Source of the DNA: Viscum album | Lineage: Eukaryota > Streptophyta > Magnoliopsida > Santalales > Viscaceae | Assembly: GCA_963277665.1 (NCBI GenBank) | Contig: OY728121.1 | Location: forward strand, 956,758,097 to 956,822,096 | DNA: 64,000 nt | Direction of reading: 5' to 3' | Shown: positions 12,795 through 24,225 of the stretch, piece by piece | Layout: each line of letters opens with the position of its first letter | Numbering within the stretch: position 1 is the stretch's first letter | Program-made: the position numbers and the translations under genes | The notes under the pieces: generated by a model | What the model saw: only the letters and a program-made list of their open reading frames with translations | The model's database searches: none | What the model was told of the DNA's origin: nothing

Positions 12795-14777
12795 TGTGAC
12801 GTCCCGGTTCCGGAAGCCACCCAAAGGCGCCCCATACCTGGTTAGTCACATGGCCTCAAGCGCATTTCCCCAAACTCCAGAGGCTGCCGACTAGCAGCAA
12901 AGGCCTTGGGTGTGATAGTGGGGAAACTATGCCCTCATTGGCAGAGTACACATCGGAAGAGAAAAAAAATAACAACAATAGCAGAAGCAGTAGACATGAA
13001 TACAAGAGTAAGCGATAAACAGGGGAAGAATAACAAATAAGAAAATGGAGAAAATATATATATAAATGATGCATGATACATATATGTCTAAGAAAATAGT
13101 CAAACAAGTCACAATTCTGAATACAGAACTAAGCCAATGTAAAAAAGAAAAATAGATGAGCAACTCCTCAGCATTGCAGGCCTCAGCTTGGTCCCATGCT
13201 CTCCAACTCCAGTGAAATCAAGAACCTGAAGTATAAGAGTGCTTTCCCCTATCTATATCTGTAACAATATAATCTATTTGGGCCCCAAATCATGACCCAA
13301 ACAGGGTGTGAGACAAAGTCCCAATAGGCAACCACCCAAAGATATGTGCCTAACAGTCAGTGAATATATGGAAGGTAAAGTACAATAAGCAGTAAACAGT
13401 AAGAAATAAATAGGATAATACACAATAGTAACAATCCATGGTTTCTAGCATACAATCTACAAACAAGAAACAACCACTCAAGCAAGTAGAAGAAAAAGGT
13501 AACCTCTGGGTTGTTTTCACAGCCTAACCCCTAAGGATCAACCTATAAGTACTAGGAACCCTCTGGGAGGCACACAAAGTATCACCCCTTTGGTTAAGCT
13601 ATAAAATAATAGACTCTCTGAGGAAGCACCCATAGTCAATTCCCCCTATAGTCTTGCATCGTACTAAAGTCTCTCTAGGGAATCACTCAACGTCAATTCC
13701 CCCTGTGGCCCGTGTCGAGGAACTACAGACTCTCGGAGGAAGCACTCAATATCAATTACCCATGTGGTCTCGTATCATAATTAAAGACACTCTGGAGAAG
13801 GCCTTAAGTCCATTCTCCCTATGGTCCACTACACTAGGTTCTCACAACCCTATGCATAAAAACATGCATAGCGAACGTATCCATACAAGTAAACCTCAAG
13901 AACTAATTGTCTATCTTTCTAAGGCACAACAGTATAACCGTACAATAGTTCCACTATCCTATAACTAGGCATGGAAACTGGAGAAATGCCTAACAAGCAA
14001 ACAAACATGTAAAATCATCCATAGAATAGTATAATTTACCCTATTCACAAGCAATGACCTCTACACAGGCATATCAGTATGGAAAGTAAATATCACGGGA
14101 AAAACAGGAAACACGCAATACCCCGTTCAAGGGTATTGGTGGAATTTTCACAAAATACTCACAGAATTCCTACAGAAAGGCACAAACCACCTACCTTGAT
14201 TCTAGGAGAAAGATATACGGGAACCACGATGATTGTTTCTCCTTATAATGTTGAGGATATGAGAAAACGTCAAAAACACTCAACCCACGATATCTTGAGA
14301 AAGATGAGAAATTGGAAAACAAGTCTCTAGGAGAAGGAAGAACTCACCGTTGCGATTTCAACGCAACCGACGGTGGCTGAAACAGAGATCGGACGGAGGC
14401 TCGAGAATTCGGTTAAGAATTGTGGCCGTACAGGTCTCTCTCGGATGAAGAACCTCGAGAAGTTGTGTTTTCTATCCATCAGGCACGACCCCGGTCTGCT
14501 TAATGAAAAAAAAGAAAATACATGGCATGTAATTATGGGGTACACGGCGTGTACTATGTTTTTTCATACTCCGCTTTAAGCGGCTGCCACATCACCTCTA
14601 CACACCGTGTGTGTGGCTCGGATATGGCCAGCACACGGCTTCGAGCGGAAAGGGCGTACATGGAGCGTACTCTGAAAGTACACAGCGTGTACTTCAAAAA
14701 TTTCCGGAAAACCCATTTTTCTCAAAAATCCTAGAAAAAGGAAAGACATACCTAAAACAAAGATCCGGGTTCTTACA
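12795..14777 (-). repeat. 3' LTR of the nested Tekay-type element
   Basis: 1983 bp, closely matching 20746-22727. Plus-strand start tgtgacgtcccgg, end gggttcttaca. The small open frames at about 13654-14808 fall in this non-coding LTR and are not reproduced with conserved reading frames in the other LTR. Several ACACG-N-CGTGT motifs lie near its U3 end (14542-14552, 14680-14690). Confidence 0.92.
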
Positions 14778-14792
14778 AACTTCCCCCCTTAG
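14778..14792 (-). other. Polypurine tract of the nested element
   Basis: Minus-strand CTAAGGGGGGAAGTT lies immediately upstream of the 3' LTR start TGTAAGAACC. Confidence 0.8.
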
Positions 14793-14879
14793 AGAAATTT
14801 GTCCCTGAATTTCCCAAACGAGGCGGAGAAGAGGAAACCCCGAACAGCTCTGGCCACTACTATCGTACATCGACCTCCC

Positions 14880-15235
14880 TTTCCTGGGTCTCTTCCTATA
14901 CTCACCTGTGCTACCATAACACCCGCACTAGAGAAATAGACCGCCCATTAAGAACCTTCGTACTGTGATCGATAACCCAGATGAGATGCTCTTCAAACCA
15001 CGCATCCTCTTCGAGCTCAACCTCCTCAAGTTGAAAGACATGAGACGGGTCTGAAAAGTAACTTCGGAGATGAGAGATATGGAAGACGTCGTGCATATCC
15101 CAATACCTCTGAGGTAACTGCAACCGATAGGCAACTGGTCAAACACTCTCCAATACCTCAAATGGCCCGACGTACCGCGGTGAAAGATTACCCTGTCTCT
15201 GAATCGTCTTGTGTCCCAACCACGGTGCGACATGT
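14880..15235 (-). pseudogene. Integrase C-terminus and chromodomain (degenerate)
   Basis: Minus-strand translation gives YRLQLPQRYWDMHDVFHISH, followed by an acidic linker and then VLNGRSISLVRVLW. This is the usual end of Tekay-type pol: a GPY/F-type region, the VHDVFHVS block, then a chromodomain of the IPLVKVLW type. In the family the chromodomain is thought to steer integration to heterochromatin. Stops follow directly after the VLW motif (positions equivalent to the NH..EEATWE segment are broken), so the chromodomain is not intact. It ends about 90 bp before the PPT. Confidence 0.75.
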
Positions 15236-16210
15236 AGTTAAACCTGATCCCCAATCTCTAACTCCAGTGGTCGTCTCCGCGGATCAACATAGAACTTCTG
15301 TCGAGACAGAGCTGGAGCCATCCTATTTTGAATCAACTCTATCTGCTCTGAGGTCTCCTGAACAAGATGAGGTCCCTGCAAAGCTGCCTCTCCTATCTCC
15401 AGCCAGTATAAGGGTGATCGGCATGGCCTACCGTACAAAGCCTCGTAAGGTTCTATCTGAATAGTCATCTAAAAAATGTTGTTGTAGGCGAACTCCACCA
15501 GATGAATATTCTTCTCCCAAGAACCGCCAAAGTCTAGAATGAAAGATCAGATCATATCCTGATGCACTTGGATCATACGCTCAGACTGGCCCTCTGTCTA
15601 GGGATGGTATGTTGTACTCAAAAGTACCTTTGTACCCAAAGCCTTCTGAAGACCCTCCCAGAACCAAGAAGAAAAGCACACATCCCTGTTTGAAACAATG
15701 GATTGTGAAACCCCATGCAGACGTACAATCTCTCGGATGTACAACTATCCCAGATCATCAACACCGATGGTCTCCTTGATCAGTAAGAACTGAGAAACCT
15801 TCGTAAGACTGTTGCTGAAAACCCAAACTACATAGTTCCCTCGAGGTGACCTCGGAAATCTGGTCATGAAGTCCATCGCGACATCATTCCACTTCCACTC
15901 CAGAATGGGTAACTGTTGTAAAAGGACTGCTGGTCGTTGATGCTCCACCTCCACCTACTGATATGTTGAACACCACAAGATGAAACCAGCAACATCCCTT
16001 TTCTTACCTGGCCACCAGTACTAGAGATGAAGATCCCGATACATCTTTGTGATGCCATGATGAATTGCCTAAACTGAGGAATGAAAATCCCACATCAGCT
16101 CCTCGCATATGTCTTCTGGAACCCATATGTGTCCCTAGAAATGCAAGATCTCATCCTCGCCCACTGTCCATCCAGGAAGAGGGTCCTTTCCGGATACACT
16201 CTCCCGCAGG
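15235..16210 (-). pseudogene. Integrase (degenerate)
   Basis: Inserts the cDNA into the genome in active relatives. The HHCC zinc region is readable near 16000-16110 (HSS...IHHG, then KMYRDLHL, then WCSTY), but the second Cys of the CX2C pair is Tyr. The core shows DVAMDF near 15865-15886 (first catalytic Asp). The motif normally SDRD reads SNRD, losing the second acidic residue. TEGQSERMIQ near 15570-15595 retains the Glu. Numerous in-frame stops (for example before VEVEHQRP and in the YHP-TEGQ block) break it into short segments. Family identity is secure; activity is not possible. Confidence 0.82.
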
Positions 16211-16429
16211 ACTAAGCCTTCTGAGTCTGATAGCTGCCTCATCCGTACCCGATCAAGTAGGGTAGAGGTAATAACTACAGAAGATAGGAAGGTCTGTCTC
16301 TATCAGTCGTGCACCTACAGATACATCTCAGAGAACAGAGCCATATGCTGCCACTAACTGTTGGCCTCCTAAATTGCCTGAATCTTAGTTCTCCTACTCA
16401 ACTCATCTGCCACTACGTTTCCCTTTCCC

Positions 16430-16840
16430 AGCGTATAAGCAGGCCCGAAATCAAAAGACCGAAGATACTTGACCCATCTACGCTGTCACAGATTCAGATC
16501 ATACTGAGTGAAGATGTACTTGAGAATTTTGTGGTCGGTGAAAACCACATAGTGCTCTCCCATCATGTAATGTCTCCAACAACATAAGGCATGAACAACA
16601 GTTTCCAACACCATATCATGCATTGGGTAGTTCCTCTCATGTGGCCTGAACTACCGAGACACGTACGCAACGACTCTGTCTCCCTACATAAGCATGACGC
16701 CCAACCTGATACCTGAAGCAACAGAATAAATAGTATATCTCTTTCCTAGATCTGGAAAGACTAGTATTGGTGCTAACGTTAATATTCCCTTCAGCTCCTG
16801 AAAGGATGACTCACAAGAATCTAATAATATGAAATTCTCC
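16430..16840 (-). pseudogene. RNase H domain (degenerate)
   Basis: Degrades the RNA of RNA:DNA hybrids in active elements. The minus frame shows YTIYSVASGI, where the family has YSDASG, so the first catalytic Asp is replaced by Val. It then shows RPHERNYPMHDMVLETVVHA (second acidic residue kept) and TDHKILKYIF (third Asp kept), followed by a connection into integrase. At least two stops interrupt it. Confidence 0.8.
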
Positions 16841-17739
16841 CCCATCTTGGTAAGACCTTTCAAAGGTGCTTCTAGGCGTGAAAAGTCCTGAGTGAAGCGT
16901 CTGTAGTATCCAGCCATCACTAGGAAGCTCTACACCTCAAAAATGTTCTTCAGCTGTTCCCAAGAAACTACAACTCTCACTTTCTCTGGGTCCATGGATA
17001 CTCCTGCCTCTGAGATGAAATGACCCAAGAAGTGAATATGATCCATCCAAAAGTGGCACTTAGAGAGTTTAGCATAAAGTCAATGATCTCTTAGTGTACT
17101 CAGAATGATCTCAAGATGGGTAGCATGGTCGTGTCGAGTTTGAGAGTACACCAAGATATCGTCCACGAAGACCACGACGAAAGAATCCAAGTAAGGATGG
17201 AACACTCAGTTCATTAGTGCCATGAAAACTGCTGGCACATTCGTGAGACTGAACGGTATAACCGTATACTCGTAGAGACCATACTTGCTTCTAAAGGCTG
17301 TCAGATGTATATCAGATGGTCTAACATGCACCTGATGATAACCGGACCTCTAATCGATCTTGGAGAACACACGGGCTCCTCGAAGCTGATCAAAGAGGTC
17401 ATCAATCCTAGGCAAGGGATACCGGTTCTTGACCGTCAACTGGTTTAGCTTCCGAAAATATACACAGAGCCTAAGGGTACCATCTGCCTTCTTCACAAAT
17501 AGGACAGGAGATCCCCAAGGAGAAGTACTAGGTCAGATGAAACCCTTTGCCAGTAACTCCTCCAACTGCTTATTGAGCTCCTGCAACTCAGGTGTGGCCA
17601 TCCTATAGGGAGGAATGGACATCGGTGCTGATCTTAGAACGAGCTCAATAGAGAAGTCTACCTCACGCTTCGGAGGCAAACATGAAAATTCCTCTGGAAA
17701 GATATCCCCAAAATGATCCACCACTAGAGTAAAGTCCAA
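16840..17739 (-). pseudogene. Reverse transcriptase (degenerate)
   Basis: Copies the element RNA to DNA in active relatives. The N-terminal part reads as an open stretch of 68 residues (PPKREVDFSIELV..., PPYRMATPELQELNKQLEEL). This is followed after a stop by [27 protein letters not shown] and the catalytic box [12 protein letters not shown], with FVDD at 17158-17169 intact. The connection region ends MAGYYRRFTQDFSRLEAPLK. Stops occur after KGFI, in KID-RSGYH, in ALMN-VFHP and elsewhere. The catalytic box is kept but the frame is not. Confidence 0.85.
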
Positions 17740-17778
17740 CTATGAAGTCCCCTAGTCATCCAGATAAAGAATAGAAAT

Positions 17779-18195
17779 CTAGGCCATCACTCTTCCTAGC
17801 CCATGATGCTCGAGTACTGCTCGACTAGCTTGAACATCCCATTCGCCTCTATGAAGAAAAGATTCACCCTCTAGTGAAACGAAACCCACTCTGCGGAGAT
17901 AATAGTCAACGACAGCCTGGAAGGGAACCAACCAGTCCATCCCAAGGATGACATGATATCCTGGCATCTTTAGGATATAGAGATCCCATAAGAAATGACA
18001 CCCTGTAACCTCGATAGGGCACTCTCTGCATTGACGTAAACTATATGTTATCGTCCCCAATGGTGTGTCTAGTTTCAACAAGTCAATAGAAGAAAGTATG
18101 CAGAGCCCAAGTCTCTCCACAATAGCAACAGTGATGAAGCTATGCGTAGCACCCGTATCGAAAAGGGCTGAAGATAAAATAGAGGCTACTAAAAT
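17779..18195 (-). pseudogene. Retropepsin-like aspartic protease (degenerate)
   Basis: Cleaves the polyprotein in active relatives. The catalytic motif DTGATHSF is intact at 18136-18159. About 60 residues later comes YHVILGMDWL (around 17931-17965), the usual second landmark of plant gypsy proteases. The segment between stops is open over about 130 residues. It is separated by one stop from the gag end and by a few stops from RT. Confidence 0.85.
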
Positions 18196-18216
18196 TGTAC
18201 CTCGAACGGTAGAAGG

Positions 18217-19446
18217 TCAGGGATCCTGCTCCTGATAGGTCTGCTCCACCACAAAACTCTGGCCTGTCCCGTCACCCTGTGACCCTGCCTGACCACTCTG
18301 AGCTGATCCCCCCTGCTGGCGTTGAAGGACTGGTGACTGACCGCCATGGCCTTGACCCCCACATTGGCCCGAAGGGCCAGAAGAACTCCAGTTCCCCGAC
18401 TGGTGAGAAACTGGTGGTCCTGCTCCTGAACGAGGAGTCATGGAAGAATCCTCATGGCCAGCTACTGGTGAGAACACCTGGTAGAAATGCTGAAGGTGAC
18501 CCATATTACCGAAAGATCGGCACTCCACTGGGTCTCTCTGGCACTACAACCTCATGTGCCCTGCCCTTCCACACTGGTATCATACAACCTGGAAACCTGA
18601 AGATGCATCTCGCCTCCTCAGATCACTGTATGTAGGCTCCCTACGATGCTTCCTACTGTCAAGTGGAGGAACACTAGCTCTGGCCGGAGAACCGCCCTAG
18701 ATCATAGCTTCGAAGTCTCTCAGATTGCACTCCGCAATCAGTGTCTGGTTGATGATGGAAGTGATGGAAGCCAACTGGAAGAGATTACCTTGTGAGCTGA
18801 TCTCCCGCCTGAGTCCATCCTCAAACTTCCTTGCTAAGAACACCCCAATTCCATCCCGGAGGGGTGTGAAATGCTGCAACTCAGTCAAATGAGAGGAATA
18901 ATCCATGACAGAAAGAGTACCCTTCTCTAGACTCATGAACTCTCGGGCACGATCATCGCTCAGGGTCTCTGGGTAGAAATAGTCGTAGAACATGCACTGG
19001 AACTCCTCCCAAGCCATGACCTACTAATGACCCGCCCGTGAGATCACGTCCCAACACCTCTTGGCAGAGTCTCGAAGCATGTAGGTAGCAACCTTGACCC
19101 GTGTCTATGGAGGTGTCTCCAGTTGCTCCAAGATAGTCAGTATGGCTTCCAGCCATGAATTTGCAGCCTGTGGTCCTCCTTCCCACGAGATAGTAGGAGG
19201 ATGCTACTACTGGAAAACCCGTGTCAAGTCTTCCATATACATGGCAGGAAGTGGTGCTCCCTGAAAGGTTTGCATCATCCTCATAAATCATTCCATGAAC
19301 TGTTCATTCACACCTGCAACTGGTATGATAGCCGGTGCCAAGGCTGGCCCGACTGGAGGATTAGCAGGACGTCCCTGATCAACCATATCTGGCGTCTGAT
19401 CACTGCCTGACAACTGATGTACAACCGGAGGACATCTCAGAGGCAT
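18217..19446 (-). pseudogene. Gag polyprotein (degenerate)
   Basis: Forms the virus-like particle in active relatives. The likely start ATG is at 19446, opening MPLRCPPVVHQLSGSD. Retrotrans_gag landmarks follow: WLEAI near 19150, TYMLRDSAKRCWDVIS near 19060, AWEEFQCMFYDYFYPE at 18960-19015 and EFMSLEKGTLSVMDYSSHL near 18900. The zinc knuckle at about 18480-18528 reads C-R-S-F-G-N-M-G-H-L-Q-H-F-Y, so two of its three Cys are lost (Phe, Tyr). Stops interrupt it at several places, including a Trp position (FME-stop-FMRMM). A Gly/Gln/Ser-rich spacer leads to protease. Confidence 0.85.
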
Positions 19447-20745
19447 AACTATGAAAGATCAAAATCATACCATAGATTATAAAACAAGGACAAAAAATAA
19501 AGGATTATAAAACAGAAACAGGAAAAGGAAACTCTCAAGATTTACAAAACACGACTACACGACGTTTATAAACTCTATACAGCATGTAATTAACTCCACT
19601 CCCCAGCCCGTGTCTCCTATCACGGCTAACCCACAATGTCATCTTAAACTGAGACTACAGGGCGTGTTCCCTGTGGACACAGCGTGTAGTAGAAAAGGTG
19701 TCAACGACCAGTGTTGTTGGCGACACAACCAAGTACACGGCTGACCTTTACACGACGTGTTCCGAACAAACACGGCGTGTATAGGGGGAGGGAACACCGT
19801 CCCATGTTGTTCATGACACGGCTAGGTACTGAGAACAAGGATATATGACGTGTTCATACAAAACACGACGTGTATGAAACAAGATTCCCCGACCCGTGTT
19901 GTTAGTTACACGACCGGGTACATGCTCACTACTACACGACGTGTACCTACCGTACACGGCGTGTTCCTAGCGATTTTCACAACCCATGTTTTTGATCACA
20001 TATTCAGTGAAACAGTTTAAAACTACATGGCGTGTATATATAAAGTACACACCGTGTATTCTGGGTTTTTCCGGGCAGTAGCTTTGAAACAACACTGAAG
20101 CCTAGAAAACACTAAAAAACGGGCATGAAGGTGCCAAATTACGATTCGTAAGGGGCCATACACCCCATGAATCAATGCTTGGAATAAAATACAGTCATAT
20201 AGAAGGAAAAACATGTCAATGATTCCCCAATTTCCAATTCAAGAGGGCCCATAACACCTCAAGAACCAAAAAATGGCTTTCATTTAAGCAAGGTGCAAAA
20301 CAAACAACCTTTCTATCAACTGTAGAGATTCAATCAAGCATCTATCACAACAGCATGCATAATCTACAAAAGGTCTATCACAACAACATGAAATTGCTAA
20401 TTCACCCTTGAAGGCATGGCAAGAATGCATGTCATGTGACTTCTAACAAGTGCCTATATGATGCATGAGATGGTATACCCTCATCTCATCGGGTTGAGAC
20501 AGAAATAGAACTAGAATAACAACAAAAATAACAACACAAGTCATGCGAATCACTTTTGGTGAAATCATATCAACCATAAAATCTCACAACCAGAAAACTG
20601 AAATATTCGAGGTAGTATGGATTTTCCCTATACACGAGTTAGATACTCTCAAGCACAGCTTAACACCAAGTACCGAATCCATCCTATCCCCAGGTAAAGT
20701 CTCCAAATAGTAAATCAAGTGAAAATAACTCCTCTGATACCACTT
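19447..20745 (-). other. Untranslated leader of the nested element, rich in ACACG-N-CGTGT inverted repeats
   Basis: About 1.3 kb between PBS and gag with no coding homology. Six copies of the 11-bp inverted repeat ACACG-N-CGTGT lie at 19750-19760, 19770-19780, 19863-19873, 19934-19944, 19954-19964 and 20047-20057. Decayed variants lie around them. The remainder (20100-20730) is ordinary AT-leaning sequence with no feature I recognise. Confidence 0.7.
20731..20742 (-). other. Primer-binding site of the nested element
   Basis: Minus strand reads TGGTATCAGAGG, matching 11 of 12 bases of the canonical initiator-Met tRNA PBS, three bases inside the 5' LTR. Confidence 0.88.
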
Positions 20746-22727
20746 TGTAATGTCCCGGTTCTGGAAGCCACCCAAAGGCGCCCCGTACCCGGTTGGTCAC
20801 ATGGCCTCAAGCGCATTTCCCCAAATGCTAGAGGTTGTCGACTAGTAGAGAGGGTATTGGGTGTGATAGTGGGGAAACTGTGCCCTCATTGATAGAGTAC
20901 ACAGTGTAAGAGAAAAAAAATAGCAACAATATCAGAAGCATGAGACATGCATAGAAGAGTAAGAAATAAACAGCGGAAGATTAACAAATAAGCACCTGGA
21001 GAAAAAATATATATAAATGATGCATGATACATATATGTCTAGGAAAACTGCCAAACAAGCCACAATGCTGAATACAGTACAAAGCCAAATTACAAAAGAA
21101 AAACATATGAGAAACTCCTCAGCATCACAAGCCTCGGCTTGGCCCCATGCTCTCCAGCATCAGTGCAATCAAGAACCTAAAGTTGAAGGGCGATTTCCAT
21201 TATCTATAACTACAATAATATAATCTGTTTGGTCCCAAAAGCATAACCCAAACAGGGTGTGAGACAAAGTCCCAATAGGCAACCACCCAAAGATATGTGC
21301 CTAACAGTCAGTGAATATATGGGAGGTAAAGTACAGCAAGCAGTAAATAGTAAGCATTAAACAAGATAATACATAGTAGTAACAATCCATGGTTTCTAGT
21401 ATACAATCTACAAATAAGAAACAACCGCTCAAGTTAGTAGAACAAAAAGTTAACCTCTGGGTAGTTTTCACAGCCTAACCCCTAATGTTCAACCTACAAG
21501 TACTAGCAACCCTCTGGGAGGCACACACAGTCTCACCCCTCTGGTTCAGCTATAAAATAATAGACTCTATGAGGAAGAAATCATGGTAAATTCCCCTTAT
21601 AGTCTCGTATATTACTAAAGGATCTCTGGAAAAGCACTCAACGTCAATTCCCCCTGTGGCCCACGTCAAGGAACTACAGAACCTCTAAGGAAGCACTCGA
21701 CGTCAATTCCCCTTGTGGTCTCACATCGTAATTAAAGACACTCTCGAGAATCCCTTACATCCATTCTGCCTATGTTCCACTACCCTAGGTTCTCGTGGCC
21801 TTATGTATAACAACATGCATATCATGCGTATCGGCCCAAGTAAACCTCAAGAACTACTAGGCTATCATTATAAGGCATAACAACATAACAGTACAATAGT
21901 TCCACAATCCTACAACTAGTCATGACAACTGGGAAAACGCCTAACAAGTAAACAAACATGGAAAAGAATCCAGAGCACAGTGCAATTTACCCTATTCACA
22001 AGATATGACCTTTACACAAGCATATCAACAAGGCAAGTAAACAACAAGGGAAAAATAGGAAACACACAATACCCCGTTCAAGGGTATTGGTGGAATGTGT
22101 ACAAAATACTCACAGACTTCCTACATAAAGGCACAAACCACCTACCTTGATGCTAGTAGAATGATATATGTGAACTACGATGATTGATTATCCTTAGAAC
22201 GTTGAGGATCTGAGAAAACGTCAAAATATCTCACCCCAAAATATCTTGAGAAAGAGGATAAATTGGAAATCAAGGCTCTAGGAGAAAGAAGAACTCACCG
22301 CGGTGGTTCCAATGCAATTGACGGCGGATGAAAAGGAGATCAGATGGAGGCTCGGGAATCTGGAGAATTATCGCGGCCGTACGGGTCACTCTCGGGGAAC
22401 GAACCTAGAGAAGGGGTGTTTTCTATCCGTCAGGTGCGACCCTGGTCCGTTTAATGTAAAAAAGAAAATACACGGCGTGCACTTATGGGGTACACGGCGT
22501 GTACTCTGTTTTTTCGTACTTCGCTTTAAGCGGCCTCCACATCGCCTCTACACACCTTGTTTGTGGCCCAGACACGGCCAATACACGGCTTCGAGAGGCA
22601 AGGGCGTACACGGCGTGTACTCGGAAAGTACATGGCGTGTACTTCAAAAATTTCAAGAAAACCCATTTTTCTCTAAAAATCCAGAAAAAGGAATGACATA
22701 CCTGAAATGAAGATCCGGGTTCTTACA
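20746..22727 (-). repeat. 5' LTR of the nested Tekay-type element
   Basis: 1982 bp, starting tgtaatgtcccgg and ending gggttcttaca in plus orientation, aligned along its full length with 12795-14777. Visible substitutions and small indels between the two LTRs mean the insertion is not recent. ACACG-N-CGTGT motifs lie near its U3 start (22492-22502, 22608-22618, with variants at 22470-22480 and 22630-22640). An AT-rich stretch around 21005-21017 could hold the promoter TATA, but this is uncertain. Confidence 0.92.
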
Positions 22728-23396
22728 GTATTCATCCTAATATGAATGTTATCAGAAAAATAACAAAAATTTATGCAAGGTAAATTTGTATGTCTTGATT
22801 CCAAATAAAATGTTTATGTTGTCAAATATAACTTATAAAAGTGTCAAAAACTAGATTTAAAATGGGTGCGCCATCAAAAGGTGGTAAAAATGCAGTTTTT
22901 TGAAAAATTGTTCTTTTATCAGAAAAATTGATTTTGTTCTCATATCATGTGTAAGATGAATGATAATGTTATATAAAATTCAAAATGTTGTTAATACTAT
23001 TCATAAAATCTAGATTATATCCTATTTAAATAATAATTATCATTATTTTGTGAAACTCAGTATCGCGTATGACGCAAGCTATCGAGAATCATTTCTCTTG
23101 CGTGTAACACAAGCCAAGTCACTATTGCATATAGTTAATGTTTCATTTGTGTTTTGTATAACACAGTCAAAACATATTTCATTTATAAATTGAACAAAAT
23201 CTATACTCAGTGTTGTGTGAAATCATTTCTATATAAAAAACTTGAAATTTTTTACAACACAAGCCAAGAATAGTGTTGCATATACTACAAGCTAATATAG
23301 TGTTTCATGTAGTGAAAGATAATCATGGTATAGTGTAATACCCAAGACATAAAATAAATTAAAATTATCTATCTCATAAAATCTATTGTTGTTACA
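22728..23396 (-). mobile_element. LTR2 of the array, right part
   Basis: Continues LTR2 after the nested element. Its first bases follow on from 12794 exactly as LTR3 runs through 29232 (tactattcatcaaaatatg). It ends ttgttaca at 23396, followed by the PPT and polyprotein tail of internal 2. Confidence 0.85.
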
Positions 23397-24102
23397 ATCT
23401 ACCCCTCTTAAAATTAATTTCACCCTCGAAATTCATCGGGGTTATAAATGGTTTTCTACTTGAGAGTTTCTTTCATGGAAACCCACATCATAAAAAGGGG
23501 TACTAAGAAATTATTTTAAAAAGGAATTTTTTAAATATAACTGTTACCCAAAGTAACTGATCACTGAGTTTCCACATAGGAGAACATTGGTGGAAAGTGA
23601 AAACATGGATAGGGAGGAGAAATCTAACCCTCATGTTCTGATGGATAGTGATAGAGAATAAGGTTTGGAGAAAGTTATCAACTAGAAAGCCATAAATATG
23701 CAGTAATTTATGGGACCATATGATTCATTGGATGAGAGGGTACTAGTATTACATACTTTTTTTTCCGGATCATTTTCCTATGTTTGAAGAATTTTTCAGG
23801 AAAATAAATACTTACATGATTTTGGTACAATCTCACCATTGTTCATGCCTTCAAAATGTTCTACTTCATCTCTTATTTAATGAAATGAAGCTAGCTTTGT
23901 TATTTAGGAAGTGTTAACAGATCATGAAAGAGAATGAAAGGTCATTCCATTTTTCTCTATCACAAAAAGGTTACCACAATTTATTAAATATACATAAGTC
24001 CATCCGTGGTGTGATTAATTGTATATGGTTCCTAAAATGGAATTATACTTCTTCTATCATACCACTTAATAAAATAAAAATAATTTCAGCTAACCAGGGA
24101 CT

Positions 24103-24225
24103 TTCTATAGGCCAGTGGTAGGAGATTAAGGCTTGTCTCACTTCGGTTGTGGGTTCAATTCCCATAGAATTTTCCAGCGTGACAAATTGTCTTTTGTCCT
24201 ACGGGTTGTATTTTTTCTAAAACTA
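24103..24225 (+). repeat. tRNA-derived SINE-like element, copy 2
   Basis: A-box-like TAGGCCAGTGG (24108-24118) and B-box-like GGGTTCAATTCCC (24151-24163), again exactly 32 bp apart. Same position in the unit as the copy at 7785-7905, so one ancestral insertion. Read together, the two copies suggest an ancestral B box close to GGTTCGATTCCC. Confidence 0.45.

Larger units (their letters stand above)
12795..22727 (-). mobile_element. Nested Tekay/Del-type Ty3/gypsy chromovirus, complete in structure, inactive in coding
   Basis: A 9933-bp element with two ~1.98-kb LTRs (TGTAAG...ACA on the minus strand), an initiator-Met PBS and a polypurine tract. The gene order is gag, protease, RT, RNase H, integrase, chromodomain, which defines Ty3/gypsy. 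The chromodomain-like C-terminus after the integrase places it in the chromoviruses, most like Tekay/Del. Flanking bases are ctatt (12790-12794) and gtatt (22728-22732), a 5-bp target duplication with one substitution. The uninterrupted LTR3 has ctatt at this site. The whole reading frame is riddled with stops, so it is not autonomous now. It inserted into LTR2 after the array existed or was forming. Confidence 0.92.

Noticed and set aside
13654..14808. Open frames of 65-104 codons in the left LTR of the nested element
   Set aside because: They lie inside a non-coding LTR and the matching positions in the right LTR do not keep the same frames.
15162..15464. 100-codon plus-strand open frame
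   Set aside because: Antisense of the integrase C-terminal region, which is clearly readable on the minus strand.
18279..18635. 118-codon plus-strand open frame
   Set aside because: It is the antisense of the Gly/Gln-rich end of gag. The minus strand carries the recognisable protein.
21005..21017. TATA box of the nested element
   Set aside because: Only a TA-rich run without conserved context. It may be the promoter but the sequence does not decide it, so it is mentioned under the LTR and not listed as a site.
22303..22710. 135-codon open frame in the right LTR of the nested element
   Set aside because: It is in the LTR, on the strand opposite to the element, and the left LTR copy is broken up in this frame.
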